Positions 17,415 through 25,988 of a stretch of DNA of 64,000 nt are shown one piece after another. The notes under the pieces were generated by a model. That model ran no database searches. It saw nothing but the letters and a program-made list of their open reading frames with translations, and was not told where the DNA came from. The stretch lies in the NCBI GenBank assembly GCA_039968605.1, contig JBDVPM010000008.1, positions 1,540,968-1,604,967 of the forward strand, read 5' to 3'. The translations under genes and the position numbers were made by a program. Each line of letters begins with the position of its first letter. The stretch's first letter is position 1. Origin of the DNA: Alteripontixanthobacter sp. (GTDB lineage: Bacteria; Pseudomonadota; Alphaproteobacteria; Sphingomonadales; Sphingomonadaceae).

Positions 17415-18602
17415 ATGAAACGCATACTCTTTTCTTCCACCGCGATGACCGCAACGCTTGCACTGTTTCTCAGCGGTGCAGCAGCGGCGCAATCGGCCCG
17501 CGATTTCCAGCTTCCGCCCAACCCATCGCCCACTCCGTCGGGGCCGGTGGTGCAAGGGCCGGTTGACGAGGAAGCGCCGGTTCCCGCCACGCCGCGCGCC
17601 ATTCCGGCGCCCACACCAACCGCTACGACACCGGCTCGTGCGCCCACAGCAACGCCAACCCCAACGCCTCTGGCCACCAGAACGCCTACGGTGCAGCCCA
17701 TTCCGCGCGCTACGCAAACGCCGCGCCCGGTGACTGCGCCTACGCGCCGGGCCGTTCAGCCGCAGCCGGAGCCAGCACCATCACCCACGGCCAGTCTCGA
17801 ACGCGAGACTGGCCCGCTGCCGACCTCAACCGCAGGCCCAGCCGCGCAATCGGGCGAAGTATTGCCGGGTTTCTCGGACGAGCTTGCCCCCTCTGCCGAG
17901 GATGCAGGCACCGCGCCTGCACCAACCAGCGCCGAAGCCGCATCGGACATGCCCTGGCCGTGGCTGGCTGCGCTCGCCGCAGCGATCGCGGCGCTTGGCG
18001 GGTTTTTCTACTGGCGCCGCCGGGGAACCTCCGCAACGCCCGCGACCATCGCAGCCCCGGCACCGGCAACAGGTGCCGGTGCCGGTGCCGGACCTCAGCC
18101 CACGCCTGCTCCGCCAGCTGCGCCGCGTGCCTGGCTGGAGGTAAATGCGCGCGCCCTGCACTTGCGGCGCAGCATGATGAATGCCAGCCTCGCCTACCGT
18201 CTGACCGTGATCAATCGCAGCGGAGGGGCGCTGGAAAATGTTTCTATCGAGGCCGATCTGGCCACAGCGCATGGCAAATTGCCGGTCGAACAGCAGCTCG
18301 CCAGCCCGGCCAGCACGCTGACCCCGCGCCATGCGATCGAACGGCTCGCCCCCGGAGAGCGGGTGGAGCTGGAAGGCGAAATCCAGATACCGCTGAGCAC
18401 GGTCAAGGTCATCCAGCAAGGCCAGGCGCTGTTGGCGGTTCCGTTGCTGCGCGTGCGTGGTTCGGCGGGGGATCGCACGGCCATTGCCCGCACATGGGTG
18501 ATCGGGCAGGTCAATCCCCAACCCGGCGGCAAGCTGCGGCCATTCCGCCTGGACGCGCCGCCGCAAACCTATACCGCCGTCGGTCAGCGTCCGCTCGACT
18601 AG
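17415..18602 (+). CDS. Exported Pro/Thr-rich single-pass membrane protein, function unknown
   Basis: I do not recognise this 395-residue protein. It has a signal peptide ([20 protein letters not shown]...AAAAQ, cleaved near residue 26). A disordered segment of about 150 residues follows, dominated by Pro, Thr and Ala with repeats of the type PTPTP and ATPTP. One membrane helix ([20 protein letters not shown], about residues 178-197) is followed by RRR and a second low-complexity Ala/Pro/Gly stretch. The C-terminal domain of about 160 residues ([20 protein letters not shown]) looks like an immunoglobulin-like beta-sandwich. With the RRR after the helix, the terminal domain would be cytoplasmic by the positive-inside rule. 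It is divergent from queF. Confidence 0.7.
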   Translation: MKRILFSSTAMTATLALFLSGAAAAQSARDFQLPPNPSPTPSGPVVQGPVDEEAPVPATPRAIPAPTPTATTPARAPTATPTPTPLATRTPTVQPIPRATQTPRPVTAPTRRAVQPQPEPAPSPTASLERETGPLPTSTAGPAAQSGEVLPGFSDELAPSAEDAGTAPAPTSAEAASDMPWPWLAALAAAIAALGGFFYWRRRGTSATPATIAAPAPATGAGAGAGPQPTPAPPAAPRAWLEVNARALHLRRSMMNASLAYRLTVINRSGGALENVSIEADLATAHGKLPVEQQLASPASTLTPRHAIERLAPGERVELEGEIQIPLSTVKVIQQGQALLAVPLLRVRGSAGDRTAIARTWVIGQVNPQPGGKLRPFRLDAPPQTYTAVGQRPLD

Positions 18603-18630
18603 CGCGGCGGAGGCGGCTACGTCCTGCGGC

Positions 18631-19491
18631 ATGGCCACGCATATGGATAGCCTCGTCGCCGCAGCCTGGCTCGCGCAGCAGCTGGGCGCAGACGATCTGG
18701 TGGTGCTCGACGCATCGCAGCATCTGCCCAGTGCGAAGCGCGACGCGCGCGCCGAATTCACCGCAGCACACATCCCCGGCGCACGGTTCCTCGATCTGGC
18801 GACCTTGATCGATCCGGCTTCGGACATCGCCAACGCGGTCCCCAATGCCGCGCAATTCGCCTCTCGGATGAGCGCGCTTAGCATCCGGCCTGATCAGCGG
18901 ATCATGCTGTATGACGATAGCAAGCTGCGCAGCGCGGCGCGAGCGTGGCTCATATTTCGGATGATGGGCGTAGTGCAATGCGCGATCCTCGATGGCGGGC
19001 TGGAAGCCTGGCGCAGCGAAAATCGCCCGCTCGAGGCTGGCCGCCAACCGTGCGAGCCGAGCGATTACCCGGCTCCTCAAGCCTCCGTCACGCGGCTGCG
19101 CACGAAGGCGCAGGTGCTCGCTAATTGCCAATCGCGCGAGGAACAGCTGGTCGATGCCCGCGATGCTGCGCGTTTTACCGGCGATACGGCAGACGCGGTC
19201 CACGGATTGCCCGGCGGCCATATCCCCGGCGCGCGGCATCTGTTCTTTCGCGACGTGCTGGACGATGCCAGACGGTTTCGACCGGTTGACGAGCTTACCG
19301 AGCTGTTCCGCCGGGCGGGGGTCGATCTGGACCGCCCGATCGTCACCAGCTGCGGCAGCGGTATGAGCGCATCGGTCCTGTTGTTCGCATTGCACCTGAT
19401 CGGCAAGCAGGACACAGCGCTTTACGATGGCAGCTGGAGCGAATGGGGCAGCGACCCCGCAATGCCGCGAAAAACGGGCGAGGCAGCATGA
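18631..19491 (+). CDS. sseA: Thiosulfate/3-mercaptopyruvate sulfurtransferase (two rhodanese domains)
   Basis: The 286-residue protein has the two-domain rhodanese layout. The inactive N-terminal domain contains HIPGARFLDLATLID and the linker WLIFRMMGV. The C-terminal catalytic domain has GHIPGARHLFF and the active-site loop CGSGMSAS. The CGSG start of the loop is closer to mercaptopyruvate sulfurtransferases than to classical rhodanese (CRxGx[R/T]). It transfers sulfane sulfur to cyanide or thiols. The stop overlaps the start of metC as ATGA, consistent with a sulfur amino-acid role. The exact donor is not provable from sequence. Confidence 0.9.
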   Translation: MATHMDSLVAAAWLAQQLGADDLVVLDASQHLPSAKRDARAEFTAAHIPGARFLDLATLIDPASDIANAVPNAAQFASRMSALSIRPDQRIMLYDDSKLRSAARAWLIFRMMGVVQCAILDGGLEAWRSENRPLEAGRQPCEPSDYPAPQASVTRLRTKAQVLANCQSREEQLVDARDAARFTGDTADAVHGLPGGHIPGARHLFFRDVLDDARRFRPVDELTELFRRAGVDLDRPIVTSCGSGMSASVLLFALHLIGKQDTALYDGSWSEWGSDPAMPRKTGEAA

Positions 19492-20699
19492 GCCAAGCGA
19501 GCGACAGCGACGCAAAACCGGCGACCCGGCTGGTCACCGCAGGGCGGCGCAAGCAATGGACCGGGCCGGTGGTCAATCCGCCCATCTGGCGCGGCTCGAC
19601 CCATCTTTACGAGGATAGCGCCGCGCTCGCGCAGGGCTCTGCCAACCGCGAAGATGGCGATTTCTTCTATGGCAGGCGCGGCGCGCCGACGCAGTGGGCC
19701 TTGGCCGAGGCGCTGACCGAGTTGGAGCCGGGAGCGCATGGAACGGTGCTTTATCCCAGCGGCGTGGCGGCCATTGCGGGCGCGTTGATGGCGGTGCTGC
19801 GCCCGGGCGATGTGCTGCTGCTGAGCGACAGCGTATACGATCCGAGCCGCGCCATGGCCAATGGGCTGCTCAGGCAATTCGGCGTTGATGCGCGCTATTT
19901 CGATCCGCTCGACCTGGACGGTTTTTCCGCGCAATTCTGCGAGCGGACCAGGGCGGTTCTGCTGGAAAGCCCCGGCAGCCTGACGCTGGACGTACACGAT
20001 ATCCCCGCGCTGGCCGCGATCACGCGCCAGCATGGGGCGATCAGCCTGATCGACAACACCTGGGCCAGCGCGCTGGGCTTTGCGGCGCTGCAACATGGCT
20101 GCGATATCGCTATCCAGAGCCTCACCAAACATGTCGGCGGACATTCCGACCTGATGATGGGCGCGGCCACCGCGGGTGAGAAATATTATCGCAAGCTGCG
20201 CCGCACCGCGCAGGCGCTGGGCCAGGTCGTCTCGCCCGACGATGCCGCGCTCGCCGCGCGCGGCCTGCGTACCATGGGCGTGCGGCTGGAGCGAGAAACC
20301 GCCAGCGCGTTGGAAATCGCGGCATGGCTGTCGCAGCGCGAAGAGATCGCCCACGTGCTGTGTCCGATGCTGCCCGGCGCGCCCGGCCACGATCTGTGGA
20401 GCCGCGATTTTACCGGCGGCTGCGGATTGTTCAGCTTTATCCTGCGCGGACGGGACGAGGCAGCGCGGGCGCGGCTGGTCGACGCTCTGCAACTGTTCGG
20501 CATCGGTTACAGCTGGGGTGGATATGAAAGCCTTGCCCTGCCCTTCGACCCCGCGCCAAAGCGCAGCGCGACCCCCTGGCCGCCTAAACACTGGCGCGAG
20601 CAGGACTGCTTGGGTATTCGCCTGTCCATCGGCCTGGAAGACCCGGCCGATCTGATCGCCGACCTCGAACGGGGCCTTGCCGCCATGGAGAAACAATGA
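19488..20699 (+). CDS. metC: Cystathionine beta-lyase
   Basis: This is a PLP enzyme of the Cys/Met metabolism family that cleaves cystathionine to homocysteine, pyruvate and ammonia. The 403 residues include the FFYGRRGAPTQWALAEAL cofactor-binding segment, the DNTWASALGFAAL segment with the PLP-ring Asp, and the Schiff-base lysine K214 in SLTKHVGGHSD. The C-terminal YSWGGYESL segment with RLSIGLED provides the carboxylate-binding Arg. The Tyr-Ser-Trp-Gly-Gly-Tyr-Glu motif is typical of beta-lyases rather than gamma-synthases. ATG 19488 overlaps the sulfurtransferase TGA, and its own TGA overlaps the next start. Confidence 0.94.
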   Translation: MSQASDSDAKPATRLVTAGRRKQWTGPVVNPPIWRGSTHLYEDSAALAQGSANREDGDFFYGRRGAPTQWALAEALTELEPGAHGTVLYPSGVAAIAGALMAVLRPGDVLLLSDSVYDPSRAMANGLLRQFGVDARYFDPLDLDGFSAQFCERTRAVLLESPGSLTLDVHDIPALAAITRQHGAISLIDNTWASALGFAALQHGCDIAIQSLTKHVGGHSDLMMGAATAGEKYYRKLRRTAQALGQVVSPDDAALAARGLRTMGVRLERETASALEIAAWLSQREEIAHVLCPMLPGAPGHDLWSRDFTGGCGLFSFILRGRDEAARARLVDALQLFGIGYSWGGYESLALPFDPAPKRSATPWPPKHWREQDCLGIRLSIGLEDPADLIADLERGLAAMEKQ

Positions 20700-21799
20700 G
20701 TTCCACCACAGCATCCGGTTCTGCCGATATCGCCATTGGCGAAGGCGAGCCCGTGGAACAGGCCTGGTCTGCCGCCGCCGGCGAAGCGGAGCCGCTGGGC
20801 GCTGCGGAAGGCGCGAAGGAAGCCATCGCCTCGCAATCGCAGACCTTGGGAGATGTGATCGAAACGCTGGACAGTTTTGCGCTGCAACTGGGCACTTTCG
20901 ATGTCAGCGTATGGGATGTGCTGATCGTGATCCTGGTGATCCTGGGCGTGATCATGCTCGCCTATTTCATCAGCAAGGCTGCGCATGGCATCCTCAAGCG
21001 AGTGACCACGCTGGACGATGGGCAGCGTTTGCTGGCCGAAAAGGTCGTTTCGCTGGCGGTCTGGGCGCTTGCCTTCCTGATCGGTATCGACCTGCTGGGC
21101 ATCGATCTGACGGCGTTGGCGGTGTTCTCCGGCGCGTTCGGCCTCGCCATCGGTTTCGGCTTGCAGAAGACGTTCGGCAATCTGATCGCGGGGATTATCC
21201 TGCTGATGGACAAGTCGATCAAGCCGGGCGATGTGATCGCCATCGCCGACCAGGCCGGACAGACCACTTTCGGCGAGATCCAGAAAATTGGCATCCGCGC
21301 CGTTTCAATCACCACGCGGGACCAGCGCGAATATCTGATTCCCAACGAGAACCTGATGGTCAACCAGGTCGAGAACTGGAGCTATTCCAGCAAGAATGTG
21401 CGCATCCAGGTACCGGTGGGCGTGTCCTATAATTGCGACCTGAAACTGGCCGAAAAGCTGATGCTGGAAGCGGCCAAGGCCAGCGAGCGAGTGCTGAAAA
21501 CACCCCCGCCCACCGCCTGGCTGGACGAATATGGCGACAGTTCGGTGAATTTCGTGATCCACTGCTGGATCAGGGATCCGGAAAGCGGCATCGGCAATGT
21601 GAAAAGCCAGGTGCTGAAGAAATTGTGGGACCTGTTCCAGGAACACGATGTCGAAATTCCCTTCCCCCAGCGCGACCTCAATCTGCGCGGGAACGAGCAG
21701 TTCAACCAGCTGGTCGCGGCCATTTCGCAGCGAGTCGCGGAGAAAGATCCGGCCGAGCAAGAGGGCGGCAAAACGGGCGGAAGCAGCGCGAGCGAGTAG
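20696..21799 (+). CDS. Small-conductance mechanosensitive ion channel (MscS family)
   Basis: This inner-membrane channel subunit of 367 residues opens on membrane tension and protects against osmotic downshock. A soluble N-terminal stretch of about 70 residues precedes the membrane part. Helices are VLIVILVILGVIMLAYFI, LAVWALAFLIGIDLLGI and the pore-lining GAFGLAIGFGLQKTFGNLIAG, the conserved MscS TM3. The beta domain follows (SIKPGDVIAI, RDQREYLIPNENLM) and then the alpha/beta C-terminal domain. The tail of about 20 residues is charged and probably disordered. It overlaps metC by ATGA, so translation is coupled although no functional link is evident. Confidence 0.93.
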   Translation: MSSTTASGSADIAIGEGEPVEQAWSAAAGEAEPLGAAEGAKEAIASQSQTLGDVIETLDSFALQLGTFDVSVWDVLIVILVILGVIMLAYFISKAAHGILKRVTTLDDGQRLLAEKVVSLAVWALAFLIGIDLLGIDLTALAVFSGAFGLAIGFGLQKTFGNLIAGIILLMDKSIKPGDVIAIADQAGQTTFGEIQKIGIRAVSITTRDQREYLIPNENLMVNQVENWSYSSKNVRIQVPVGVSYNCDLKLAEKLMLEAAKASERVLKTPPPTAWLDEYGDSSVNFVIHCWIRDPESGIGNVKSQVLKKLWDLFQEHDVEIPFPQRDLNLRGNEQFNQLVAAISQRVAEKDPAEQEGGKTGGSSASE

Positions 21800-21876
21800 C
21801 GCTCCAATAGTTTCGCTACCCGCCACGCAATCCATTCTCGCTGGCGGCTGAAGGCGTAAGGCCGCATTTTCCGGCC

Positions 21877-22647
21877 ATGGAAAACTGCGGAACCATCTAC
21901 CTCGTCGGCGCAGGTCCGGGCGACCCGGACTTGCTGACCATGCGCGCCGCGCGGCTGATCAGGAACGCCCGGCTGATCGTGCATGACGGGTTGGTCGATC
22001 GCTCGATATTGGAACTCGCCCGGCCCGATGCGCAGCTGGTTTCGGTGGCGAAGCAGCGCAGCAAGCACACTCTGCCGCAAGAGGATATCAACGCCCTGCT
22101 GGTGCGCGAGGCGCAGGCCGGGCACGACGTAGTGCGGCTGAAAGGCGGCGATCCGTTCATTTTCGGGCGCGGCGGCGAGGAACTGGAGCTGGCGCGCGCC
22201 TGCGGTGTGCCGGTCGAAGTCGTACCTGGCATCAGCGCGGCGAATGGCGCGGCTGCGGCGGCACAGATTGCGCTGACTCACCGCGATGCGGCCAGCATCG
22301 TCAGCTTCGTGGCGGGCCAGTGCAAGGGATTGTCCGATCAGGATTGGGCAGGCCTCGCCGGGAAAGGCCGCACGCTGGTGATCTATATGGGCGTGAAAAC
22401 CGCGCCCCAAATTGCCGAGAAACTGATGGCCGATGGCCTTGCCCCCGACATGCCCGTCGCGGTGATCGAGAACGGTGCGCGCCCCGAGATGCGGGTGCTG
22501 CGCGGCCCGCTGGCGGCTCTGCCCGAACTGGTCGAGCGCGAGCAGGTGGTCAGCCCGGCGCTGATCGTGATCGGCGAGGTCACGGCGCGTGAAGACGTAG
22601 CTGTGGCTCAGCTGGCCCAGGAACACGCAGCGGAGACAGCGCGATGA
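21877..22647 (+). CDS. cobA: Uroporphyrinogen-III C-methyltransferase (siroheme synthesis)
   Basis: This SAM-dependent enzyme methylates uroporphyrinogen III to precorrin-2. In this operon it supplies sirohaem for sulfite reductase. The 256-residue protein is the stand-alone methyltransferase and lacks the dehydrogenase/ferrochelatase half of CysG, so that step must be encoded elsewhere. Family motifs are YLVGAGPGDPDLLTMRAARL, VRLKGGDPFIFGRGGEE and VEVVPGISAANGAAA. It opens the sulfur-assimilation operon and overlaps the next gene by ATGA. Confidence 0.94.
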   Translation: MENCGTIYLVGAGPGDPDLLTMRAARLIRNARLIVHDGLVDRSILELARPDAQLVSVAKQRSKHTLPQEDINALLVREAQAGHDVVRLKGGDPFIFGRGGEELELARACGVPVEVVPGISAANGAAAAAQIALTHRDAASIVSFVAGQCKGLSDQDWAGLAGKGRTLVIYMGVKTAPQIAEKLMADGLAPDMPVAVIENGARPEMRVLRGPLAALPELVEREQVVSPALIVIGEVTAREDVAVAQLAQEHAAETAR

Positions 22648-22940
22648 TCCTGCTCACCGGCAACGATTTGAAATCAGGCGCGGTCACGTGGTGGACCGGC
22701 GAGGGCTGGTCGCTCCATATCGAAGACGCCGCCGATGCCGGCGATCAGGCCGAAACCATCATGGCGCGCGAGGAAGCCGCGCGGCGAGTGAACGTGCCCT
22801 ATGCCATCGAAGGCGAGCTGGTCGACGGCGTCCCCCGCCCCGCCCATATCAAGGACCGGGTGCGCGCGCTTGGCCCTACCGTGCGCCCCGACCTCACCCT
22901 CAAGCCCGATGACGCTTCCGCCATCCGCGAGATTACCTGA
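22644..22940 (+). CDS. DUF2849 protein of the sulfite reductase operon
   Basis: This 98-residue protein has no known activity. It is small and acidic (EDAADAGDQAETIMAREEAA) and has an RVNVPYAIEGELVDGVPRPAHIKDR segment typical of DUF2849. In alphaproteobacteria this family regularly lies between cobA and cysI. It starts inside the cobA stop (ATGA) and ends in a TGATG overlap with cysI, so its stoichiometry is tied to theirs. A role in sirohaem delivery or reductase assembly is plausible from position alone. Confidence 0.82.
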   Translation: MILLTGNDLKSGAVTWWTGEGWSLHIEDAADAGDQAETIMAREEAARRVNVPYAIEGELVDGVPRPAHIKDRVRALGPTVRPDLTLKPDDASAIREIT

Positions 22941-24568
22941 TGTATCTATACGATAAATACGACCAGCAGATGGTCGATACCCGCGTCGAGGAATTCCGCG
23001 ACCAATGCGCCCGTCGCCTTTCGGGGGAGTTGTCGGAAGACCAGTTCAAGCCGCTGCGGCTAATGAACGGTCTCTACCTCCAGCTGCATGCCTATATGCT
23101 GCGCGTCGCCATTCCCTATGGCACGTTGAATGGCCGGCAGATGCGTGCGCTGGCCGATATCGCGGACAAGTACGACCGCGGCTACGGCCATTTTACCACG
23201 CGCCAGAACATCCAGTATAACTGGATCAAGCTGGAGGATGCCGGCGACATTCTGGCCGATCTCGCCAAGGTCGAGATGCACGCCATCCAGACCAGCGGCA
23301 ATTGCATCCGCAACATCTCGAGCGACCATTTCGCAGGCGCAGCGCGGGACGAAGTGGCCGACCCCCGCCCATACGCCGAATTGCTGCGTCAGTGGAGCAG
23401 CTTCCACCCCGAATTCAGTTACTTGCCGCGCAAGTTCAAGATCTGCGTGATCGCCTCCGACACCGACCGCGCGGCGATGAAACTGCACGATATCGGCATC
23501 CAGATCGTTGAGAAGGATGGTGAGTTGGGCGCTGCATTCTATGTCGGCGGGGGCATGGGCCGCACCCCGATGATCGCGCCTTGCATCAACGAGTTTGTCC
23601 CGCTGGGTCAGCTGGTGACATATTCCGAAGCCTGCCTGCGTGTTTACAACCGCCATGGTCGCCGCGACAACAAGTACAAGGCGCGGATCAAGATCCTCGT
23701 CCACGAGCTCGGCGCGGAAGAATATACCCGCCAGGTCGAAGAGGAATTCGCGCATCTGTTGGGACAGGGGGTGGAGCCGCCTTTGGCCGAGCTGGAGCGC
23801 ATTCGCCCCTTCTTCGCCGATCCCGATTTCGCGCAGGCCGATGCCGAAATCGACCGCAGCGATCCCGATTTCGCGCTGTGGGTGGATCGCAACACCCACC
23901 CGCACAAGAACCCGGCCTACGTCTCTGCCGTCATCAGCCTGAAGCCCGTCGGAGGGATTCCGGGGGATGCCACGGCGGATCAGATGCGGCTGATGGCGGA
24001 GCTGGCCGAACAATACAGCTTCGACGAGCTGCGCGTGATGCACACGCAGAATATCGTCCTGCCGCATGTCGCCAAATCCGATCTGCACGCGCTGTGGACT
24101 GCGCTGGAAGAGGCCGGGCTGGGCACGCCCAATCTCGACCAGATCGGCGACATCATCGCCTGCCCGGGCCTCGATTATTGCAGCTTGGCCAATGCGCGTT
24201 CCATTCCCCTGGCGCAAAAGATTTCAGAACGTTTCGCCGCCAGCGGCAAAGGCGATACTCTGGGCGAGCTGAAGCTGAAAATCAGCGGCTGCATCAATGC
24301 CTGCGGGCATCACCATGCGGGCCATATCGGCATACTCGGCGTCGATAAGAAAGGCGTCGAGAACTACCAGCTCTCGCTTGGCGGGAGCGAGGCGGAGGAT
24401 ACCGCGCTCGGCAAGATCACCGGCCGCGGCTTCGACGAGGCGGGCGTGATCGACGCGGTGGAAACCGTCACCGATGTTTATCTGTCGCAAAAGCAGGACG
24501 GCGAGCGCTTCCTCGATACCTATAACCGCATCGGCATGGCGCCGTTCAAGGAGGCGCTTTATGACTGA
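22940..24568 (+). CDS. cysI: Sulfite reductase (ferredoxin-type) / nitrite-sulfite reductase haemoprotein
   Basis: The enzyme reduces sulfite to sulfide by six electrons at a sirohaem-[4Fe-4S] centre. The 542-residue protein has two ferredoxin-like half domains and two sirohaem-binding domains. The cluster cysteines are C408 and C414 (CPGLDYC) and C451 and C455 (CINAC, followed by GHHHAGHIG). The N-terminal segment GHFTTRQNIQYNWIKL and TSGNCIRNIS match the family. No flavoprotein CysJ gene is nearby, so reducing power probably comes from ferredoxin or an unlinked reductase. It is coupled to the genes on both sides. Confidence 0.93.
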   Translation: MYLYDKYDQQMVDTRVEEFRDQCARRLSGELSEDQFKPLRLMNGLYLQLHAYMLRVAIPYGTLNGRQMRALADIADKYDRGYGHFTTRQNIQYNWIKLEDAGDILADLAKVEMHAIQTSGNCIRNISSDHFAGAARDEVADPRPYAELLRQWSSFHPEFSYLPRKFKICVIASDTDRAAMKLHDIGIQIVEKDGELGAAFYVGGGMGRTPMIAPCINEFVPLGQLVTYSEACLRVYNRHGRRDNKYKARIKILVHELGAEEYTRQVEEEFAHLLGQGVEPPLAELERIRPFFADPDFAQADAEIDRSDPDFALWVDRNTHPHKNPAYVSAVISLKPVGGIPGDATADQMRLMAELAEQYSFDELRVMHTQNIVLPHVAKSDLHALWTALEEAGLGTPNLDQIGDIIACPGLDYCSLANARSIPLAQKISERFAASGKGDTLGELKLKISGCINACGHHHAGHIGILGVDKKGVENYQLSLGGSEAEDTALGKITGRGFDEAGVIDAVETVTDVYLSQKQDGERFLDTYNRIGMAPFKEALYD

Positions 24569-25043
24569 TCAGACACCCCCGGCGGAGGGACGTGGCCCTT
24601 CGGACGAGACGGTTTTGCGCCTGCGCGATGATGAACCGGTGGCCGATCCGGCGGTCACTGTCGATGTGTTCGGCGATCAGTCGAATGCGGTCGCAGTGCG
24701 GATCGAACCGGGCGACGATGCGCGCGAACTGATCCCGCATCTCGGCCGGCTGGCGCTGGTTGAAGTGAATTTCCCCGCATTCGGCGATGGGCGCGGTTAT
24801 TCCTCCGCCCGGATCCTGCGCGAAGCAGGATTTGCAGGCGAAATCCGCGCAGTGGGCGATGTGCTGGTGGACCAGCTCGCTTATATGCGCCGCTGCGGTT
24901 TCGATGCGTTCGCGCCCGACGCTGCGCTCGATAGCGACAAGGCGCGCGAAGCCCTCGACCGCTGGCCGCATGTCTATCAGCCGACCACCGATGGCCGCAC
25001 GCCGATCTGGGATTTGCGCCATCAAGAGGGGGCCCATGGCTGA
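24561..25043 (+). CDS. DUF934 protein of the sulfur-assimilation operon
   Basis: The 160-residue protein belongs to DUF934, a family of unknown activity almost always found beside cysI and cysH in proteobacteria and sometimes called CysX-like. The recognisable core is LALVEVNFPAFGDGRGYSSA followed by RILREAGFAGEIRAVGDVL and QLAYMRRCGFDAF. The conserved Arg/Gly/Tyr-rich core suggests a binding site, but no catalytic residues are known. ATG 24561 overlaps the end of cysI by eight bases, and its stop overlaps the start of cysH by eight. Confidence 0.87.
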   Translation: MTDQTPPAEGRGPSDETVLRLRDDEPVADPAVTVDVFGDQSNAVAVRIEPGDDARELIPHLGRLALVEVNFPAFGDGRGYSSARILREAGFAGEIRAVGDVLVDQLAYMRRCGFDAFAPDAALDSDKAREALDRWPHVYQPTTDGRTPIWDLRHQEGAHG

Positions 25044-25803
25044 AGCCGATCCCATCAGAACCATCGACCGGATCGACACCGGCCCGCGCTTCAGCGATGC
25101 CGACGCGATCAAGCTCAACCGCATGTTCCGCACCGCCGATGCGGGCGAGGTATTGCATGCCGTGTTGAAAGACGGGATTGCGGGCGATGTGGCGATGGTC
25201 AGCAGCTTCGGCGCGGAAAGCGCGGTGCTGCTGCATCTGGTGGCGCAGGCCGATCCGGATATACCCGTGCTGTTCCTGGAAACGGGCAAGCATTTTCCCG
25301 AAACGCTCGGCTACCGCGACACGCTGGTCGAGCATCTGGGCCTGACCAATTTGCAGATACTCTACCCCGATCTCGGCGAGCTGGAAGCCAAGGACGAAAC
25401 CGGCCTGCGCTGGTCTTACGATCCCGATGGCTGCTGCGAAATTCGCAAGGTTCGCCCGCTGGCAAAGGCGTTGACCGATTTCGACGCATCGTTGACCGGG
25501 CGCAAGGCATTCCAATCCTCCACCCGGTCAGAGCTGCCGCGTTTCGAAGTCGACAAATCGGACAGGCAGGGCCGCCTGAAAATCAATCCGCTGATCGATT
25601 GGCAAGGCGAAGCGCTGCAAGCCTATCTGCATGAACACGAGCTGCCGCGCCATCCGCTGGTCGAACAAGGCTATCCCTCGATCGGTTGCTCCCCCTGCAC
25701 CCACGAAGTCGCCCCCGGCGAAGACCCGCGATCGGGCCGCTGGAAAGGCTGGGACAAGACCGAATGCGGCATCCACAAACCGGGTGAAGAACCAGCATTC
25801 TGA
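25036..25803 (+). CDS. cysH: Adenylyl-sulfate (APS) reductase, thioredoxin-dependent
   Basis: This enzyme reduces activated sulfate to sulfite. The 255-residue protein has the adenine-nucleotide alpha-hydrolase fold, with SSFGAESAVLLHLV as PP-loop and LETGKHFPETLGYRD. The catalytic cysteine is C244 in the C-terminal ECGIH motif. The cysteines C133-C134 and C218/C221 form the CC-CxxC set that binds a [4Fe-4S] cluster, which marks APS reductases as opposed to cluster-free PAPS reductases. The preferred substrate is therefore probably APS, although the symbol cysH is kept. It is the last gene of the operon and precedes a large inverted repeat. Confidence 0.93.
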   Translation: MAEADPIRTIDRIDTGPRFSDADAIKLNRMFRTADAGEVLHAVLKDGIAGDVAMVSSFGAESAVLLHLVAQADPDIPVLFLETGKHFPETLGYRDTLVEHLGLTNLQILYPDLGELEAKDETGLRWSYDPDGCCEIRKVRPLAKALTDFDASLTGRKAFQSSTRSELPRFEVDKSDRQGRLKINPLIDWQGEALQAYLHEHELPRHPLVEQGYPSIGCSPCTHEVAPGEDPRSGRWKGWDKTECGIHKPGEEPAF

Positions 25804-25861
25804 TCTGGGGAGATTTGCATCCCGCGCCGAATTTTTTGCCGTCCAGCCTGCGGCTTGGTGT

Positions 25862-25943
25862 CTGTTCCATCCCTCTCCCCCACCCAACCACCCGATTAGT
25901 ATAATCCCATGGATGGTTGGGTGGGGGAGAAGGATGGGAACAG
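25862..25943. repeat. Large imperfect inverted repeat between convergent genes
   Basis: A perfect 17-bp inverted repeat (TCTCCCCCACCCAACCA at 25874-25890, mirrored at 25914-25930) extends outward through CTGTTCC-ATCC and its mirror, with one bulge and one mismatch, to about 29-30 bp per arm. The loop is 23 bases. It lies between the 3' ends of cysH and a convergent epimerase. One arm is purine-only to a large extent. No T-run follows on either side, so it is not a classic terminator. It may be a dispersed palindromic element or a bidirectional transcript-end hairpin. Confidence 0.7.
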
Positions 25944-25988
25944 TCGAGAGAGAGCCGGATATCTCGACCCTACCTGACAGCAACTTCC

